Below are positions 28,652 through 38,483 of a stretch of DNA of 64,000 nucleotides, one piece after another; the first letter of the stretch is position 1; the number at the start of each line of letters is the position of its first letter. The stretch is from Acinetobacter kyonggiensis (lineage in GTDB: Bacteria > Pseudomonadota > Gammaproteobacteria > Pseudomonadales > Moraxellaceae). The notes beneath the pieces were generated by a model. It was given only the letters and a program-made list of their open reading frames with translations. It searched no databases and was not told the DNA's origin. A program made the position numbers and the translations under genes. Location: contig NZ_FNPK01000007.1 of the NCBI RefSeq assembly GCF_900107285.1, positions 62,001 through 126,000 of the forward strand, in the 5' to 3' direction.

Positions 28652-29269
28652 ATGATGAAGTTATATAACAATGTACAATCACGTGGCATGACACTTTTTC
28701 CTTTGTTCAAAGAGCTGGGAATTGAAGAGCAAATTGATCAAATTCAAATTGCTTATGAAGATATGCATAAAGCAGATTATTTGAAAATTAATCCTATGGG
28801 GAAAGTCCCTTGTTTGGTCGATCAAGGCATCGTAATTTCTGAAACGGCTGCAATATTTACCTATCTGGCCGATAAATATATTGAAAAGGGTTTGGCACCC
28901 GCATTGGATGATCCAAAGCGCGGGGCATATTTGAAATGGATGTTTTTTTGTCATGGTCCTTTGACTGAATATATGGATTTGCGCAGCCTTGAAGTATCGA
29001 ATGAACAAATTGAACAGAAAAAACGAGGCTTAGCATTTGGTGATCAAGAAACCTTATTTGCCTTTTTAAAACAGGGGATGCAGCAGGCGAATCCTTATTT
29101 GCTTGGGGAAAAAATTTCAGCCGTAGATTTATATGTGGGTTACTGGCTGGTTTTTGCCATTGCCTTCAAAATCTTACCTTATCTTGATGAGTTCAAACCT
29201 TTTCTTGAATTGATTGAGCAGCGTGATTCGATGAAAGATGTGGTCTGGTTTCAGAAATTAAATGGCTAA
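28652..29269 (+). CDS. Glutathione S-transferase family protein
   Basis: This 205-residue protein has an N-terminal thioredoxin-like domain (KLYNNVQSRGMTLFPLFKELG, then KINPMGKVPCLVDQGIVISETAAIFTYLADKY with the glutathione-binding VP...SE(T/S)AAI element). An all-helical C-terminal domain contains LLGEKISAVDLYVGYW, the N-capping/hydrophobic staple region. The catalytic residue near the N-terminus is probably serine (S10). It is likely a detoxifying transferase. The promoter region before it (28502-28651) separates it from the LysR gene. Confidence 0.88.
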   Translation: MMKLYNNVQSRGMTLFPLFKELGIEEQIDQIQIAYEDMHKADYLKINPMGKVPCLVDQGIVISETAAIFTYLADKYIEKGLAPALDDPKRGAYLKWMFFCHGPLTEYMDLRSLEVSNEQIEQKKRGLAFGDQETLFAFLKQGMQQANPYLLGEKISAVDLYVGYWLVFAIAFKILPYLDEFKPFLELIEQRDSMKDVVWFQKLNG

Positions 29270-29310
29270 TCTTTTTTTTTATATGGTTAATTTAATGATC
29301 CAGATGAAAT

Positions 29311-29335
29311 AAAAAGACCACGCTTTTGCGTGGTC
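29311..29335 (-). terminator. Terminator of the MhpA-like hydroxylase gene
   Basis: The stem GACCACGC (29316-29323) pairs with GCGTGGTC (29328-29335). The A-run on its left becomes a T-run on the minus strand, so it serves the hydroxylase gene. Confidence 0.82.
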
Positions 29336-29364
29336 AGATCTGTAAATATGATTCAGTTTATGAA

Positions 29365-30975
29365 TTATTTTACATGCAGTTTCTTGAACAATTGTTGGCT
29401 GACCTGATCTAAAGTTTGTGGAATTGCCAGCGCTGCGACAAAGCGATCAGGACGTAAAATAACAACAGATTCAGATGTTTTACCAAACCATGTACGAATG
29501 TCAGTACCAATATCACCTAAAGTAATCACGCCTTCAAACTTTTTACGGTTTTCATTGCCAAATTGAACTTCAGGAATAATTTGAATGAATTTAACCCCTA
29601 ATTTTTTCCATACTTGCATATTGGTATCGTTAATTCCCCATTGAGGATCGACTCCCCAAGCGATAATTGCAAAGTCGTTGCCAATGATGTCATCCAGTAA
29701 AACTTTTTCACCAGACTCCAGTTTTACATGCGGCTGGATGAACATTTTACCAATAGGGGATTCTTTTTTACCATCTGCCAGCAAGGCACCATCGTTATAT
29801 TTAGGCATAGGTTTAAAGCGCATTTCAAGCAAATATTGCTTAATCGGTTTGATGTAATTCAATGCATAAGCAATCCCATCACGGACGAAACCTTGCCATT
29901 TTTTCGGTGGCGCAAGCACGTGACCTGCCATCACAGAAAGATCAATCATTGCTTTGGCATGGTCTTTACGTTCAACTTGGTACGAATCCAATAGATCAGG
30001 AGTTGCTTTACCTTGTACCACCAGCGCAACTTTCCACGCTAAGTTAAAGGCATCTCGCATACCACTATTATAACCTTGACCTTGCCATACTGGCATAATG
30101 TGTGCAGCATCACCCGCCAGTAAAATACGCTCGACACGGAACTTATCGGCAATACGTGCATTGTGGGTATAGACACGTTGACGAATCACTTCAATGTTTT
30201 CAGCATTCGGTAAAACTTTAGACAATAATTTTGCAATATTTTCTGGTTTGCTGAGTTCTTCTTGTGTTTCACCCGGCATCACCATAAATTCGAAACGACG
30301 AATACCATGTGGTAAAGCCGCCGATACATAGGGACGTACTGGGTCGCAGCATAGGTAAATGTGTGGTGTTGCTAAAGGATCATTTTCAATATCAATCACG
30401 ATCCATTGGTTCGGTGCAGTTTTACCATCAAAAGCAATATTTAAATTACGACGCACAATCGAGTTGCCCCCATCACAGGCAATTAAATATTGTGCATGGA
30501 TGGTTTCTTGTTTTTGATTTTTGTCTTGCAGCTTTAGCGTAACACCATTTGCATCTTGGCTAAATTCATTGAGCTGACGTGAAAATAACACTTGAGTTGT
30601 TGGGTATTGTTTTAAACCTTGCAGTAAAACATTGTCGACTTGAGGCTGAATAAAAGCATTGCGACGTGAGAAACCAAATTCACGGGTCAGTGGTTGAATA
30701 TCTGCGAAACAGCGACCTTTGGGGGTTAAGAAACGCATCGCATGGTTCGGTGTGGTATGTGGTAATACTTGGTCGACTAAACCGAGAGATTGAATGGTAC
30801 GCAAAGATTCATCATCAATCCCAATCGCACGTGGGTAGTCAATTAAATGATCCAACTGCTCAATAATCGTGACTTGTACACCTTGCTTACTTAAATAATT
30901 CGCAATTGTTAAACCAACAGGCCCTGCGCCCAATATAGCTACTTCAGTCGTATAATTCGTTTTGTTTGTGCTCAC
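29365..30975 (-). CDS. MhpA-like FAD-dependent aromatic hydroxylase
   Basis: This 536-residue monooxygenase has the dinucleotide-binding motif GAGPVG (about 16-21) with a following [13 protein letters not shown] strand, a central DG motif ([12 protein letters not shown]), and the FAD-ribityl motif [28 protein letters not shown]. That last segment is almost the same as in MhpA, the 3-(3-hydroxyphenyl)propionate hydroxylase. A thioredoxin-like C-terminal domain follows. The enzyme should ortho-hydroxylate a phenolic acid using NAD(P)H and O2. No ring-cleavage dioxygenase or hydrolase genes lie beside it, so the true substrate is open. The start is GTG. Confidence 0.87.
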   Translation of the reverse strand: MSTNKTNYTTEVAILGAGPVGLTIANYLSKQGVQVTIIEQLDHLIDYPRAIGIDDESLRTIQSLGLVDQVLPHTTPNHAMRFLTPKGRCFADIQPLTREFGFSRRNAFIQPQVDNVLLQGLKQYPTTQVLFSRQLNEFSQDANGVTLKLQDKNQKQETIHAQYLIACDGGNSIVRRNLNIAFDGKTAPNQWIVIDIENDPLATPHIYLCCDPVRPYVSAALPHGIRRFEFMVMPGETQEELSKPENIAKLLSKVLPNAENIEVIRQRVYTHNARIADKFRVERILLAGDAAHIMPVWQGQGYNSGMRDAFNLAWKVALVVQGKATPDLLDSYQVERKDHAKAMIDLSVMAGHVLAPPKKWQGFVRDGIAYALNYIKPIKQYLLEMRFKPMPKYNDGALLADGKKESPIGKMFIQPHVKLESGEKVLLDDIIGNDFAIIAWGVDPQWGINDTNMQVWKKLGVKFIQIIPEVQFGNENRKKFEGVITLGDIGTDIRTWFGKTSESVVILRPDRFVAALAIPQTLDQVSQQLFKKLHVK

Positions 30976-31349
30976 AGCGAATATCCATTCAATTCACGAT
31001 AATGCTTATTAACGATGAATTTAAGGGGCTAAACAAGCTATGCCATAGTAGATATGTTGATTGAAAAGAAAACATGCCAAAGACCATGTAACACATCAAT
31101 ATATTGAAAAACATGTAATAATTTTAAAATCAACTATACGATTTTTTAAATGAGTAATCATTTTTTTCTATGACTCATAACAACCTTCTTACAGATGAAA
31201 AGGCTTTGAAAATTTATAAATGAATTTGAATACGTTGCCATCTGGTAAGGAAGAAATTAAAGTGGAAGCATTCAGCAAATCCTGAGCATGATTTGCGCTG
31301 ATGATGACCTGAATTATTGATGTCCACTTGAGCCAAAAGCGAGTAAGTT
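30976..31349. promoter_or_regulatory. Divergent intergenic region between the hydroxylase and CobW genes
   Basis: This is 374 bases of AT-rich sequence between two divergent genes, so it holds both promoters. A weak inverted repeat, ATGAGT/ACTCAT, lies near 31151-31177. No gene or recognised metal-regulator site was seen. Confidence 0.3.
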
Positions 31350-32381
31350 TTGAAACTGATTTCTCCAACGCAAGCCGTACCTACTCATATTATTTCTGGA
31401 TTTTTAGGCGCTGGAAAAACCACTTTGCTGAAGCATTTGCTTAGCCAAAAGCCAGAAAATGAAGTCTGGGCAGTGTTGATGAATGAGTTTGGGCAAATTG
31501 GGGTCGATCAGCAGATGTTGCCGCAAACCCAAGGCTATGAAGTGAAAGAACTCTTGGGCGGTTGTCTGTGTTGTAGTAGTCAATTACCGATGCAAATTGC
31601 TTTATCGCGACTATTGTCGGAGACCAAACCAAACCGATTGTTTATTGAACCGACAGGTTTGGGACATCCTGCACAATTGCTAGAACAACTGACCGAACCG
31701 CATTGGCAGCAAAGTATCGCAATGCGTGCTTTGGTAACTGTGGTGGATGGTTCACGCTTACATGATCGCCAATGGACTGAGCAAAATTTGTATGCCGACC
31801 AATTGAAAGCTGCACAAATCATTGTGGTTTCTCATGCAGATCGTATGGATTTTGCCGATGAGCAAGCCTTAGAGATCTTACAGACAGAATATCGGGCCTA
31901 TGCACAAACTTGGCTTAGGAGTGGGCAAGTTGATATTGCCCTTGAGCAGATTGATCAGCCGTATATCGGGACTGAACGTAAGATTCAACCTTTACTGAAA
32001 ATTCAAAAAACACTGCTTGCAGGACAAACTTTACCTGAGATTAAACAGTTGCCTTATCACTATGTCGAAACGACACAAGGGTATAGTGTGGCAGGCTGGA
32101 AATTACCCAAGCGTTGGCTTTTCGATTTTTATCCATTATTAGATTTACTGTGTGAGCAACAAAATTGGCTACGCATTAAAGGTATTTTTCATACCAATCA
32201 GGGCTGGAAAACTTTTAATTTTAATCCGCAGCAATTTAATTATCAGTCTTCAGAAGAGGGGATTGATAACCGCATTGAAATTATTGTGCAAGATCAGCGC
32301 GATTGGCAACACTTTGAAGATCAATTATTTCAATGTCAGTTGAATGCAGATAATACGGATAAAACAACTCAGCAAATTTAG
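31350..32381 (+). CDS. CobW/COG0523 GTPase (metal chaperone family)
   Basis: This 343-residue G3E GTPase has a Walker A motif GFLGAGKT (G17-T24), a metal-binding GGCLCC motif (C72, C74, C75), Walker B region RLFIEPTGLGHP, and the guanine-specificity segment VVSHADRMD. A C-terminal CobW domain (about 230-335) completes it. Family members deliver Zn, Co or other metals, often under zinc starvation. This one is YjiA-like rather than a close match to the Acinetobacter zinc GTPase ZigA. The start codon appears to be TTG with GAGTAAG before it. The YaeQ gene follows closely. Confidence 0.88.
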   Translation: MKLISPTQAVPTHIISGFLGAGKTTLLKHLLSQKPENEVWAVLMNEFGQIGVDQQMLPQTQGYEVKELLGGCLCCSSQLPMQIALSRLLSETKPNRLFIEPTGLGHPAQLLEQLTEPHWQQSIAMRALVTVVDGSRLHDRQWTEQNLYADQLKAAQIIVVSHADRMDFADEQALEILQTEYRAYAQTWLRSGQVDIALEQIDQPYIGTERKIQPLLKIQKTLLAGQTLPEIKQLPYHYVETTQGYSVAGWKLPKRWLFDFYPLLDLLCEQQNWLRIKGIFHTNQGWKTFNFNPQQFNYQSSEEGIDNRIEIIVQDQRDWQHFEDQLFQCQLNADNTDKTTQQI

Positions 32382-32423
32382 TTCAAATCTTATATGCTAA
32401 GCGCCAAATTTGAGGACTTTTTT

Positions 32424-32954
32424 ATGGCGCTTAAAGCAACGATTTATAAGGCTGATTTGAATATTGCCAATATGGATGATCATCAATATGCTGATTATCA
32501 GCTGACGATGGCTTTGCATCCGTCAGAAACGATTGAGCGCCTGATGGTACGTATTTTGGCATATGCTCGTTTTGCTGATGAAGCTTTAGAATTTACCAAA
32601 GATTTATTTGAAACCAATGAACCTGCTTTGTGGGAAAAAGACTTAACGGGTCAATTGATTAAATGGATTGAAGTCGGTAGTCCAGATGAAGATAAAGTTA
32701 AAAAAGCCAGTGCGCGCTGTAAACAAGTTGCTGTGGTGACGTATGGTTCGGCTGTTGATGAGTGGTATAAGCGCAACAGTAAATTAAAAACCATGAGTAA
32801 TGTGCAAGTCTGGAAGCTCTCTACAGCAACGACAGAGGCACTGCCACAATTATGCGAACGCACCATGCAGTTACAATTAAATGTGATGGATGGCGAATGG
32901 ACCTTGATTGGTGATCAGGCACAAGTGCTGGTTGAATGGGAACAGTTACAGTAA
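32424..32954 (+). CDS. YaeQ-family protein
   Basis: This 176-residue protein is recognised by MALKATIYKADLNIANMDDHQYADYQLTMALHPSETIERLMVRILAYARFA, the YaeQ N-terminus, and by ...GSPDEDKVKKASARCKQVAVVTYG, which carries the PD-(D/E)xK-like core of the family. The ATG at 32424 with GAGG upstream is preferred over an in-frame ATG 10 codons earlier. YaeQ structures resemble restriction-endonuclease folds, but the biochemical function is not settled. It sits 42 bases after the CobW gene in the same direction. Confidence 0.9.
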   Translation: MALKATIYKADLNIANMDDHQYADYQLTMALHPSETIERLMVRILAYARFADEALEFTKDLFETNEPALWEKDLTGQLIKWIEVGSPDEDKVKKASARCKQVAVVTYGSAVDEWYKRNSKLKTMSNVQVWKLSTATTEALPQLCERTMQLQLNVMDGEWTLIGDQAQVLVEWEQLQ

Positions 32955-33040
32955 ATCATTTGAGGATGCAGGTTTAGGCTTGCATCCGAATAGCAAAATT
33001 GCGTATACCTTAAAAACAAGAATTTAAAACAGGTAGATTA

Positions 33041-33664
33041 ATGGATCCTGATTTATATCATTTGCTGATTGCGCTTGGTATTGGTGCAATTATTGGTGCA
33101 GAGCGTGAGTATAGAAGTAAATCTGCGGGCTTAAGAACCATGATTATGGTCAGTTTAAGCTCGTGTTTGTTTACGATTCTGTCATTAAAAATTGGTGTGG
33201 AAAATCCTGATCGCTTAGCTGCCAATATCTTAACGGGGCTGGGTTTTCTGGGTGCAGGTGTGATTTTTAAAGATGAAAATCGCATTTCAGGGATTACCAC
33301 GGCCACCACCATTTGGATGACGGCTGCATTGGGCATGGCTGTGGGTGCAGGCTACGAGCTGTTAAGTCTGTTGGGGACGTTGATTGTTCTGATCGTATTA
33401 ATTTTTTTAATTTATGTACAAGAGCATATTGAGTCACTCAACCAAGCACGAACCTATCGGATTGTTTGTGAATTTCAACAAAAAACGTTAGATCAGTACG
33501 AAGACTTATTTAAAACTTATAACATGAAGGTTGTACGCAGCGCACAACATAAAACAGCACATAAAATTAGAGGTCGGTGGATTTTAATTGGTTCAGCTGA
33601 AAATCATAAAAAATTGACGGCTTATTTACTCAATGATGCCAATATTGAAGAACTGAGTTTTTAA
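33041..33664 (+). CDS. MgtC/SapB-family membrane protein
   Basis: This 207-residue protein has four to five N-terminal helices with family signatures: LLIALGIGAIIGAEREYRSKSAGLRTMIMV, then AANILTGLGFLGAGVIFKDENRISGITTATTIWMTAALGMAVGAG. A soluble tail of about 75 residues follows with an ACT-like pattern. MgtC-type proteins influence Mg2+ homeostasis and ATP-synthase activity during intracellular or low-Mg growth in pathogens; environmental homologues are less defined. The gene appears monocistronic. Confidence 0.88.
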   Translation: MDPDLYHLLIALGIGAIIGAEREYRSKSAGLRTMIMVSLSSCLFTILSLKIGVENPDRLAANILTGLGFLGAGVIFKDENRISGITTATTIWMTAALGMAVGAGYELLSLLGTLIVLIVLIFLIYVQEHIESLNQARTYRIVCEFQQKTLDQYEDLFKTYNMKVVRSAQHKTAHKIRGRWILIGSAENHKKLTAYLLNDANIEELSF

Positions 33665-33751
33665 ATGTTGCAACATTCAAATGGGATGGAATTCAACAGA
33701 CCCTAATCCAGTTTATACTATAGATCGAAAACATAGCTGTAGGTTGGGTAA

Positions 33752-34096
33752 ATGATGATGTCGAATGAATTAGAAATTATTGATTTAAAAGTAGGTGAAG
33801 GCAAAGAAGCGGTCAAAGGCGCACTAATCACCACCCATTACACAGGTTGGTTAGAAGATGGAACCAAGTTTGACTCATCTATTGACCGTGGTAATTACTT
33901 TGAAACAGTGATTGGCACAGGTCGTGTGATTAAAGGTTGGGATCAAGGCATTATGGGGATGAAAGTGGGTGGGAAACGTAAATTACTGGTTCCTGCACAT
34001 TTGGCTTATGGTGAACGCAAAATGGGTAAAGTGATTCCTGCCAACTCAAACCTTATTTTTGAAATTGAGTTGTTTGATGTAAAAACACGTGATTAA
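33752..34096 (+). CDS. FKBP-type peptidyl-prolyl cis-trans isomerase
   Basis: This 114-residue single-domain FKBP speeds cis-trans isomerisation at proline bonds. It contains the core HYTGWLEDGTKFDSSIDRG, then GTGRVIKGWDQGIMGMKVGGKRKLLVPAHLAYGER and IPANSNLIFEIELFDV, including the active-site Tyr, Asp, Trp and Tyr positions of the family. No signal peptide or extra domain is present, so it is cytosolic. Three ATG codons are in tandem at 33752, 33755 and 33758; the last may be the start. Confidence 0.93.
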   Translation: MMMSNELEIIDLKVGEGKEAVKGALITTHYTGWLEDGTKFDSSIDRGNYFETVIGTGRVIKGWDQGIMGMKVGGKRKLLVPAHLAYGERKMGKVIPANSNLIFEIELFDVKTRD

Positions 34097-34207
34097 GATG
34101 AATGATTGAATGTCTTGATTGAAAAATATTCTACAAGAGACAGGGATGAACCTTGTAGAAGATACAAAAGTTATTTGAGTTTTATTTTTTTATCGTTACA
34201 TTAAAGT

Positions 34208-36133
34208 ATGGCTAAGCGTAATTTAAGGAAGATTCGCTTTTTGTTTAAAATAAAATATTTAATACATTTTCTTAAATTTTTCCTTTTGGCATGTTTATGC
34301 TTATTCATGTGGCAAAAATACGCATGTGCACAATATGAAGCTGCGTCTGAGTCTTATTACTTACATCAAAAATTAATTAATCAGGTCGATTTTACCGACA
34401 AGACCACCAGTCCGTTGAATGGGCTGTGGCAGTATTATCCTGAACAATTGATCATTAAACCTAGTTCAGTCTTAAAATCAGAAACAGTACAGTTACCAAT
34501 TTCTTTTAAAGCACTGACTGGAACCAATCAAACGTATGGCACATTTATTGGGCATTTTAAAATGCCGAAACAATATCTTGGGCGGCGTATCGCAATTTTT
34601 ATTCCAAATCAATATGGTGCTTATCGTATGTACTTAAATGGAGATTTTCTACTCCGTTTAGGTGAAGTTGGTCGGGATGCAAAGAGCCATCAAACAGAAA
34701 ATGCACCTAGAATTGCTTTTTTTGTCGTGGATAAAGAATATTTCACCATTACCATGCAAGCCTCAAATTTTAATCAGTTGCATGGTGGTTTAGAAAACCC
34801 CATGCGAATTGGCACCTCTATAACAGTCAGTCGGCAATTCCAACAGTTAATGATGAGTATAGGCTTGGTTTGCGGTGCAGTATTGGGGATTGGGATATTC
34901 ACCTTAATGTTTTCAATTTTTCAAGGTGTCATTGGGCGCAGTAACATTAGAGTATTTATCTTTGGTATTTTTATCCTATTTTTAGCCTTACATAATTTAT
35001 TTTCAGCGCCGTATGCCTACACTGCATTTACAGACATTAGTTGGCTGTGGGGGGCACGATTAGAATATCTGTTTACTTATTTGGCGGTGGTATTTTTTCT
35101 GAGTTATATGTTTTTACTCAATCAGCGCTATTTGCACCCGATTGTGTATTTTGCTGCTATGGTTTTGCTGACGATTGATATTGTAATCACAAGTTTAACC
35201 GTACCAGAAGTATTTCAGCATTTCGCATTTTATAGTTTCATGTTTAGCCTTGTGGTGATTTTAAATTTTGCCTATGGTTTTTACTTAATCCTAAAACATA
35301 AAGAACCATATTCTACAGTCAATTTATGGGCGGTCATTTTGTTGTGTGTCACTTTTTTACATGACTTTTTATTGACGCTTAATTTAATTGATTCTTTTAA
35401 TCTTTCATTTATTTCCACCAGTTTTTATGCGCTGCTGATTATGTTCCAACAGGCAAAAAATTATGCCCATCATACGTCTTATATTGAGCAATTGAATGAT
35501 AATTTAGTAGAGCTGAACAGTTCTTTAGATCACAAAGTACAACAACGTACTTCACAATTGCATCAGTTAAATGAAAAGTTAGCACGGCAAATTCAAATTG
35601 ATGCATTAACAGGAGCATTTAACCGTCGTGCTTTAAATAATGAAATTCAGCGTTTATTTATGCTGACTCAAAATCATACCAACAGTACGTTGACCTTTGC
35701 CATGTTGGATGTCGATTATTTTAAAAATTACAATGATTACTATGGGCATTTAAAGGGCGATGCCATTCTGAAAGATTTGGTTACGGTGATACAACAGGCT
35801 TTACCCGAATCGGCCTATGTGGCACGTTATGGTGGCGAAGAGTTTGCGATTATTTTGCATGATGTGCCACATGCCGTGGTACTCAATGTTTTGCAGCAGG
35901 TGCTCAATGCGGTCAGAAAAAACCACTTTGAACATTTAAATCGACCCGATAAAAAGCAATATGTGACTTTAAGTATGGGCGTTGCGTGGATAGATCGAGA
36001 GCATCAATATGCAGATATTCATGAATTAATGAAAGCTGCGGATGTGCAACTCTATGCTGCGAAGCATGCTGGGCGAGATCAATATCAAGCGCATAATGCG
36101 ATAAATAAAGCGAGATGTGCCAAACAAATTTAA
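34208..36133 (+). CDS. Membrane diguanylate cyclase with 7TMR-DISM sensory part
   Basis: This 641-residue protein has an N-terminal anchor helix (about 15-34), then a beta-rich periplasmic domain (about 40-205, with LNGLWQYYPEQL and MYLNGDFLLRLGE). Seven or so helices (about 210-420), a short coiled coil, and a GGDEF domain (about 470-630) follow. The catalytic signature reads ARYGGEEFAII (GGEEF at 542-546), a working variant for c-di-GMP synthesis. The inhibitory RxxD site expected just upstream is replaced by PESA, so product feedback is probably absent. The next gene encodes PgaB, a biofilm-polysaccharide enzyme. Confidence 0.9.
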   Translation: MAKRNLRKIRFLFKIKYLIHFLKFFLLACLCLFMWQKYACAQYEAASESYYLHQKLINQVDFTDKTTSPLNGLWQYYPEQLIIKPSSVLKSETVQLPISFKALTGTNQTYGTFIGHFKMPKQYLGRRIAIFIPNQYGAYRMYLNGDFLLRLGEVGRDAKSHQTENAPRIAFFVVDKEYFTITMQASNFNQLHGGLENPMRIGTSITVSRQFQQLMMSIGLVCGAVLGIGIFTLMFSIFQGVIGRSNIRVFIFGIFILFLALHNLFSAPYAYTAFTDISWLWGARLEYLFTYLAVVFFLSYMFLLNQRYLHPIVYFAAMVLLTIDIVITSLTVPEVFQHFAFYSFMFSLVVILNFAYGFYLILKHKEPYSTVNLWAVILLCVTFLHDFLLTLNLIDSFNLSFISTSFYALLIMFQQAKNYAHHTSYIEQLNDNLVELNSSLDHKVQQRTSQLHQLNEKLARQIQIDALTGAFNRRALNNEIQRLFMLTQNHTNSTLTFAMLDVDYFKNYNDYYGHLKGDAILKDLVTVIQQALPESAYVARYGGEEFAIILHDVPHAVVLNVLQQVLNAVRKNHFEHLNRPDKKQYVTLSMGVAWIDREHQYADIHELMKAADVQLYAAKHAGRDQYQAHNAINKARCAKQI

Positions 36134-36386
36134 AGATGCCTTTCGCGCTGCGGATGATTAAAAATACACAAATGAAGATTGGCAAATCACTTATAAAATA
36201 AGCTATTGTTGTTTTTTAACATGTTTGTTTCTTATAAAAATAGTCCTTTAATATTTATTTCAGTTTGGCTTGATAAAAGTGATGTTGCAATAACGAGATA
36301 CCATACATCATGCAAGGGAAGCTCAATATGTTATTGATGGACGATGAGTGTTGTTCAGAGAATAAATAATTTTTGAGTACCATAAA

Positions 36387-38378
36387 ATGAAGACTCGCTT
36401 GCTTTCCACTTTGCTTTCAATCTCACTTTCTGCTGTTTTATGGCAGCTTCCTCATTTGGCTTGGAGTGAAACCTTAGCGCATAATCCGACACTGACCGTC
36501 ATTGGCTATCATGAAATTACCAATCGTAAAAATGCACTGATTCCTGAATATGCCGTAAGCACGACACACTTTAAACAACATATCGCGTGGCTCAAAAATA
36601 ATGGTTTTCACTTTATTAGTGTCGATCAGCTGATTCAAGCGAATCAAGGTCAATCTTCGTTACCCGCGAAACCTGTTTTATTGACCGTAGATGATGGTTA
36701 TGCGTCTTTTTATCAAAATGCCTATCCGATTATTAAAGCCAATAACATTCCTGTTGTATTGGCAGTTGTCGGTTCATGGTTAGAACCGAAAGAAGGGCAA
36801 AACATTGATTTTTCAGGCAAACAGATTCAGCGTAATGAAATGCTGTCTTGGTCAGAATTGAAAGAGATGCAAGACAGTGGTTTGGTCGAAATCGCCAATC
36901 ATAGTTATAACTTACACCGTGGGATTTTAGGCAATCCACAAGGTAATCTTGAATCTGCGGCAGTCACCCGTTTATATAATCCTCAAACCGCACGTTATGA
37001 AGATGATCAGCACTATCAACAACGGATTTTTGATGATTTAAAACGAAATAACCAGTTATTGACAGCGCATGGTTTGAAAGCGCCACGGGTCATGGTGTGG
37101 CCTTATGGTCACTATAATATGCAAACCGTGAACATTGCGAAACAGTTGGGCATGTCGATTACGATCAGTTTGAATGATGGCGCAGATTCGGCTAAAAGTT
37201 CATTGGGGCAACTGAACCGTATTTTGGTTGAAGGTGATATGAGTCTCACCGATTTGGCGCAGGAAATTAAAGATCGTCAGCAGAATTTAGGCGATAATAA
37301 TCGCCCACAAAAAATTATGCATATCGATTTAGACTATATTTACGATCAAGATCCTGTGCAACAAGAACATAACCTTGATCATTTACTGGATCGTATTGTA
37401 GAGGTGGACGGAAATACTGTGTATTTACAAGCCTTTTCCGACCCTGATGCCAATGGTTCTGCGGATATGGTGTATTTCCCGAATCGTTATTTACCCATGC
37501 GTGCAGATTTATTTAACCGAGTCGCATGGCAAATTCAGAGCCGTACCCAAGTCAGCCGTATCTATGCTTGGATGCCATTGTTGGCATGGGAATTACCAAA
37601 AAATAATCCTGCTGCACAGGATATGGTACAAACTCAAGCAACACAGGACGCTAAACATTTAGATATGGGCTATCATCGCTTGAGTCCATTTTCAGCCGAT
37701 GCACGAAAAACCATAGCAGGTATTTATACCGATTTAGCCAAATCTGTGCCATTTAACGGCATTTTATTTCACGATGACGCGACGTTGTCGGATTATGAAG
37801 ATGCCAGTCCTGACGCGATGCGGGCTTATGCTTCCATTGGCTTACCGAATGATTTAGCTAAAATTCGTAGTAATGATGCAGACTTACAAAAATGGACAGC
37901 CTATAAAACCAAGTACCTCGATGATTTTGCGATGCAGCTTGCCAGTGAGGTACGTCAGTATCAGCCCTTTTTGCTGACGGCACGAAATTTATATGCACAA
38001 GTTGCATTGGAACCTTATGCAGAAAATTGGTATTCGCAGTCATTGGAACAGTCTTTAAAGCGTTATGATTTTACTGCCATTATGGCAATGCCTTATATGG
38101 AACAAGCACCGAATCATGATCGGTTTTATCGGGATATTGTGAAACATGTGAAGCGCTTCCCGAACGGTATGAAGAAAACGGTATTTGAATTACAAACGGT
38201 CAATTGGCGCACCAATGAAAAAATTCCATCAGAGGAAATGGTGACCACCATTCAGTCTTTATATAGACAAGGGGTAATGCATGTGGCTTATTATCCAGAT
38301 GATCCTATTCAAGATCATCCAGATACCGAAGAGTTACGTCAAGTCTTTGAACTGAAATCAGAAGATCTTGTTCCTTAA
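36387..38378 (+). CDS. pgaB: PgaB-like poly-N-acetylglucosamine deacetylase
   Basis: This 663-residue exported protein has a signal peptide ending near LAWS and no lipobox, unlike the E. coli lipoprotein. The N-terminal polysaccharide-deacetylase domain starts LTVIGYHEI, has the catalytic pair D102-D103 in TVDDGY, and has metal histidines H172 and H177 spaced as in E. coli PgaB. A C-terminal GHL13-type glycoside-hydrolase domain follows (HIDLDYIYDQDP, GILFHDDA). PgaB partly deacetylates PNAG for export through PgaA. No pgaA, pgaC or pgaD lies nearby, so this is an orphan or second copy. The 74-base-downstream hairpin terminates it. Confidence 0.9.
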   Translation: MKTRLLSTLLSISLSAVLWQLPHLAWSETLAHNPTLTVIGYHEITNRKNALIPEYAVSTTHFKQHIAWLKNNGFHFISVDQLIQANQGQSSLPAKPVLLTVDDGYASFYQNAYPIIKANNIPVVLAVVGSWLEPKEGQNIDFSGKQIQRNEMLSWSELKEMQDSGLVEIANHSYNLHRGILGNPQGNLESAAVTRLYNPQTARYEDDQHYQQRIFDDLKRNNQLLTAHGLKAPRVMVWPYGHYNMQTVNIAKQLGMSITISLNDGADSAKSSLGQLNRILVEGDMSLTDLAQEIKDRQQNLGDNNRPQKIMHIDLDYIYDQDPVQQEHNLDHLLDRIVEVDGNTVYLQAFSDPDANGSADMVYFPNRYLPMRADLFNRVAWQIQSRTQVSRIYAWMPLLAWELPKNNPAAQDMVQTQATQDAKHLDMGYHRLSPFSADARKTIAGIYTDLAKSVPFNGILFHDDATLSDYEDASPDAMRAYASIGLPNDLAKIRSNDADLQKWTAYKTKYLDDFAMQLASEVRQYQPFLLTARNLYAQVALEPYAENWYSQSLEQSLKRYDFTAIMAMPYMEQAPNHDRFYRDIVKHVKRFPNGMKKTVFELQTVNWRTNEKIPSEEMVTTIQSLYRQGVMHVAYYPDDPIQDHPDTEELRQVFELKSEDLVP

Positions 38379-38451
38379 AGCAATTTTATCGGTCAATGCT
38401 GCTGCATTTTTGGCATTCTGCGAGATTGCCTTTAACCCAAAATTATCAATG

Positions 38452-38483
38452 ATCCCGAGTTTAGATCAAACTCGGGATTTTTT
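38452..38483 (+). terminator. Terminator of the pgaB-like gene
   Basis: A perfect 11-bp stem, ATCCCGAGTTT (38452-38462) with AAACTCGGGAT (38468-38478), is followed by T residues. It touches the stop codon of the convergent DMT transporter gene. Confidence 0.9.
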
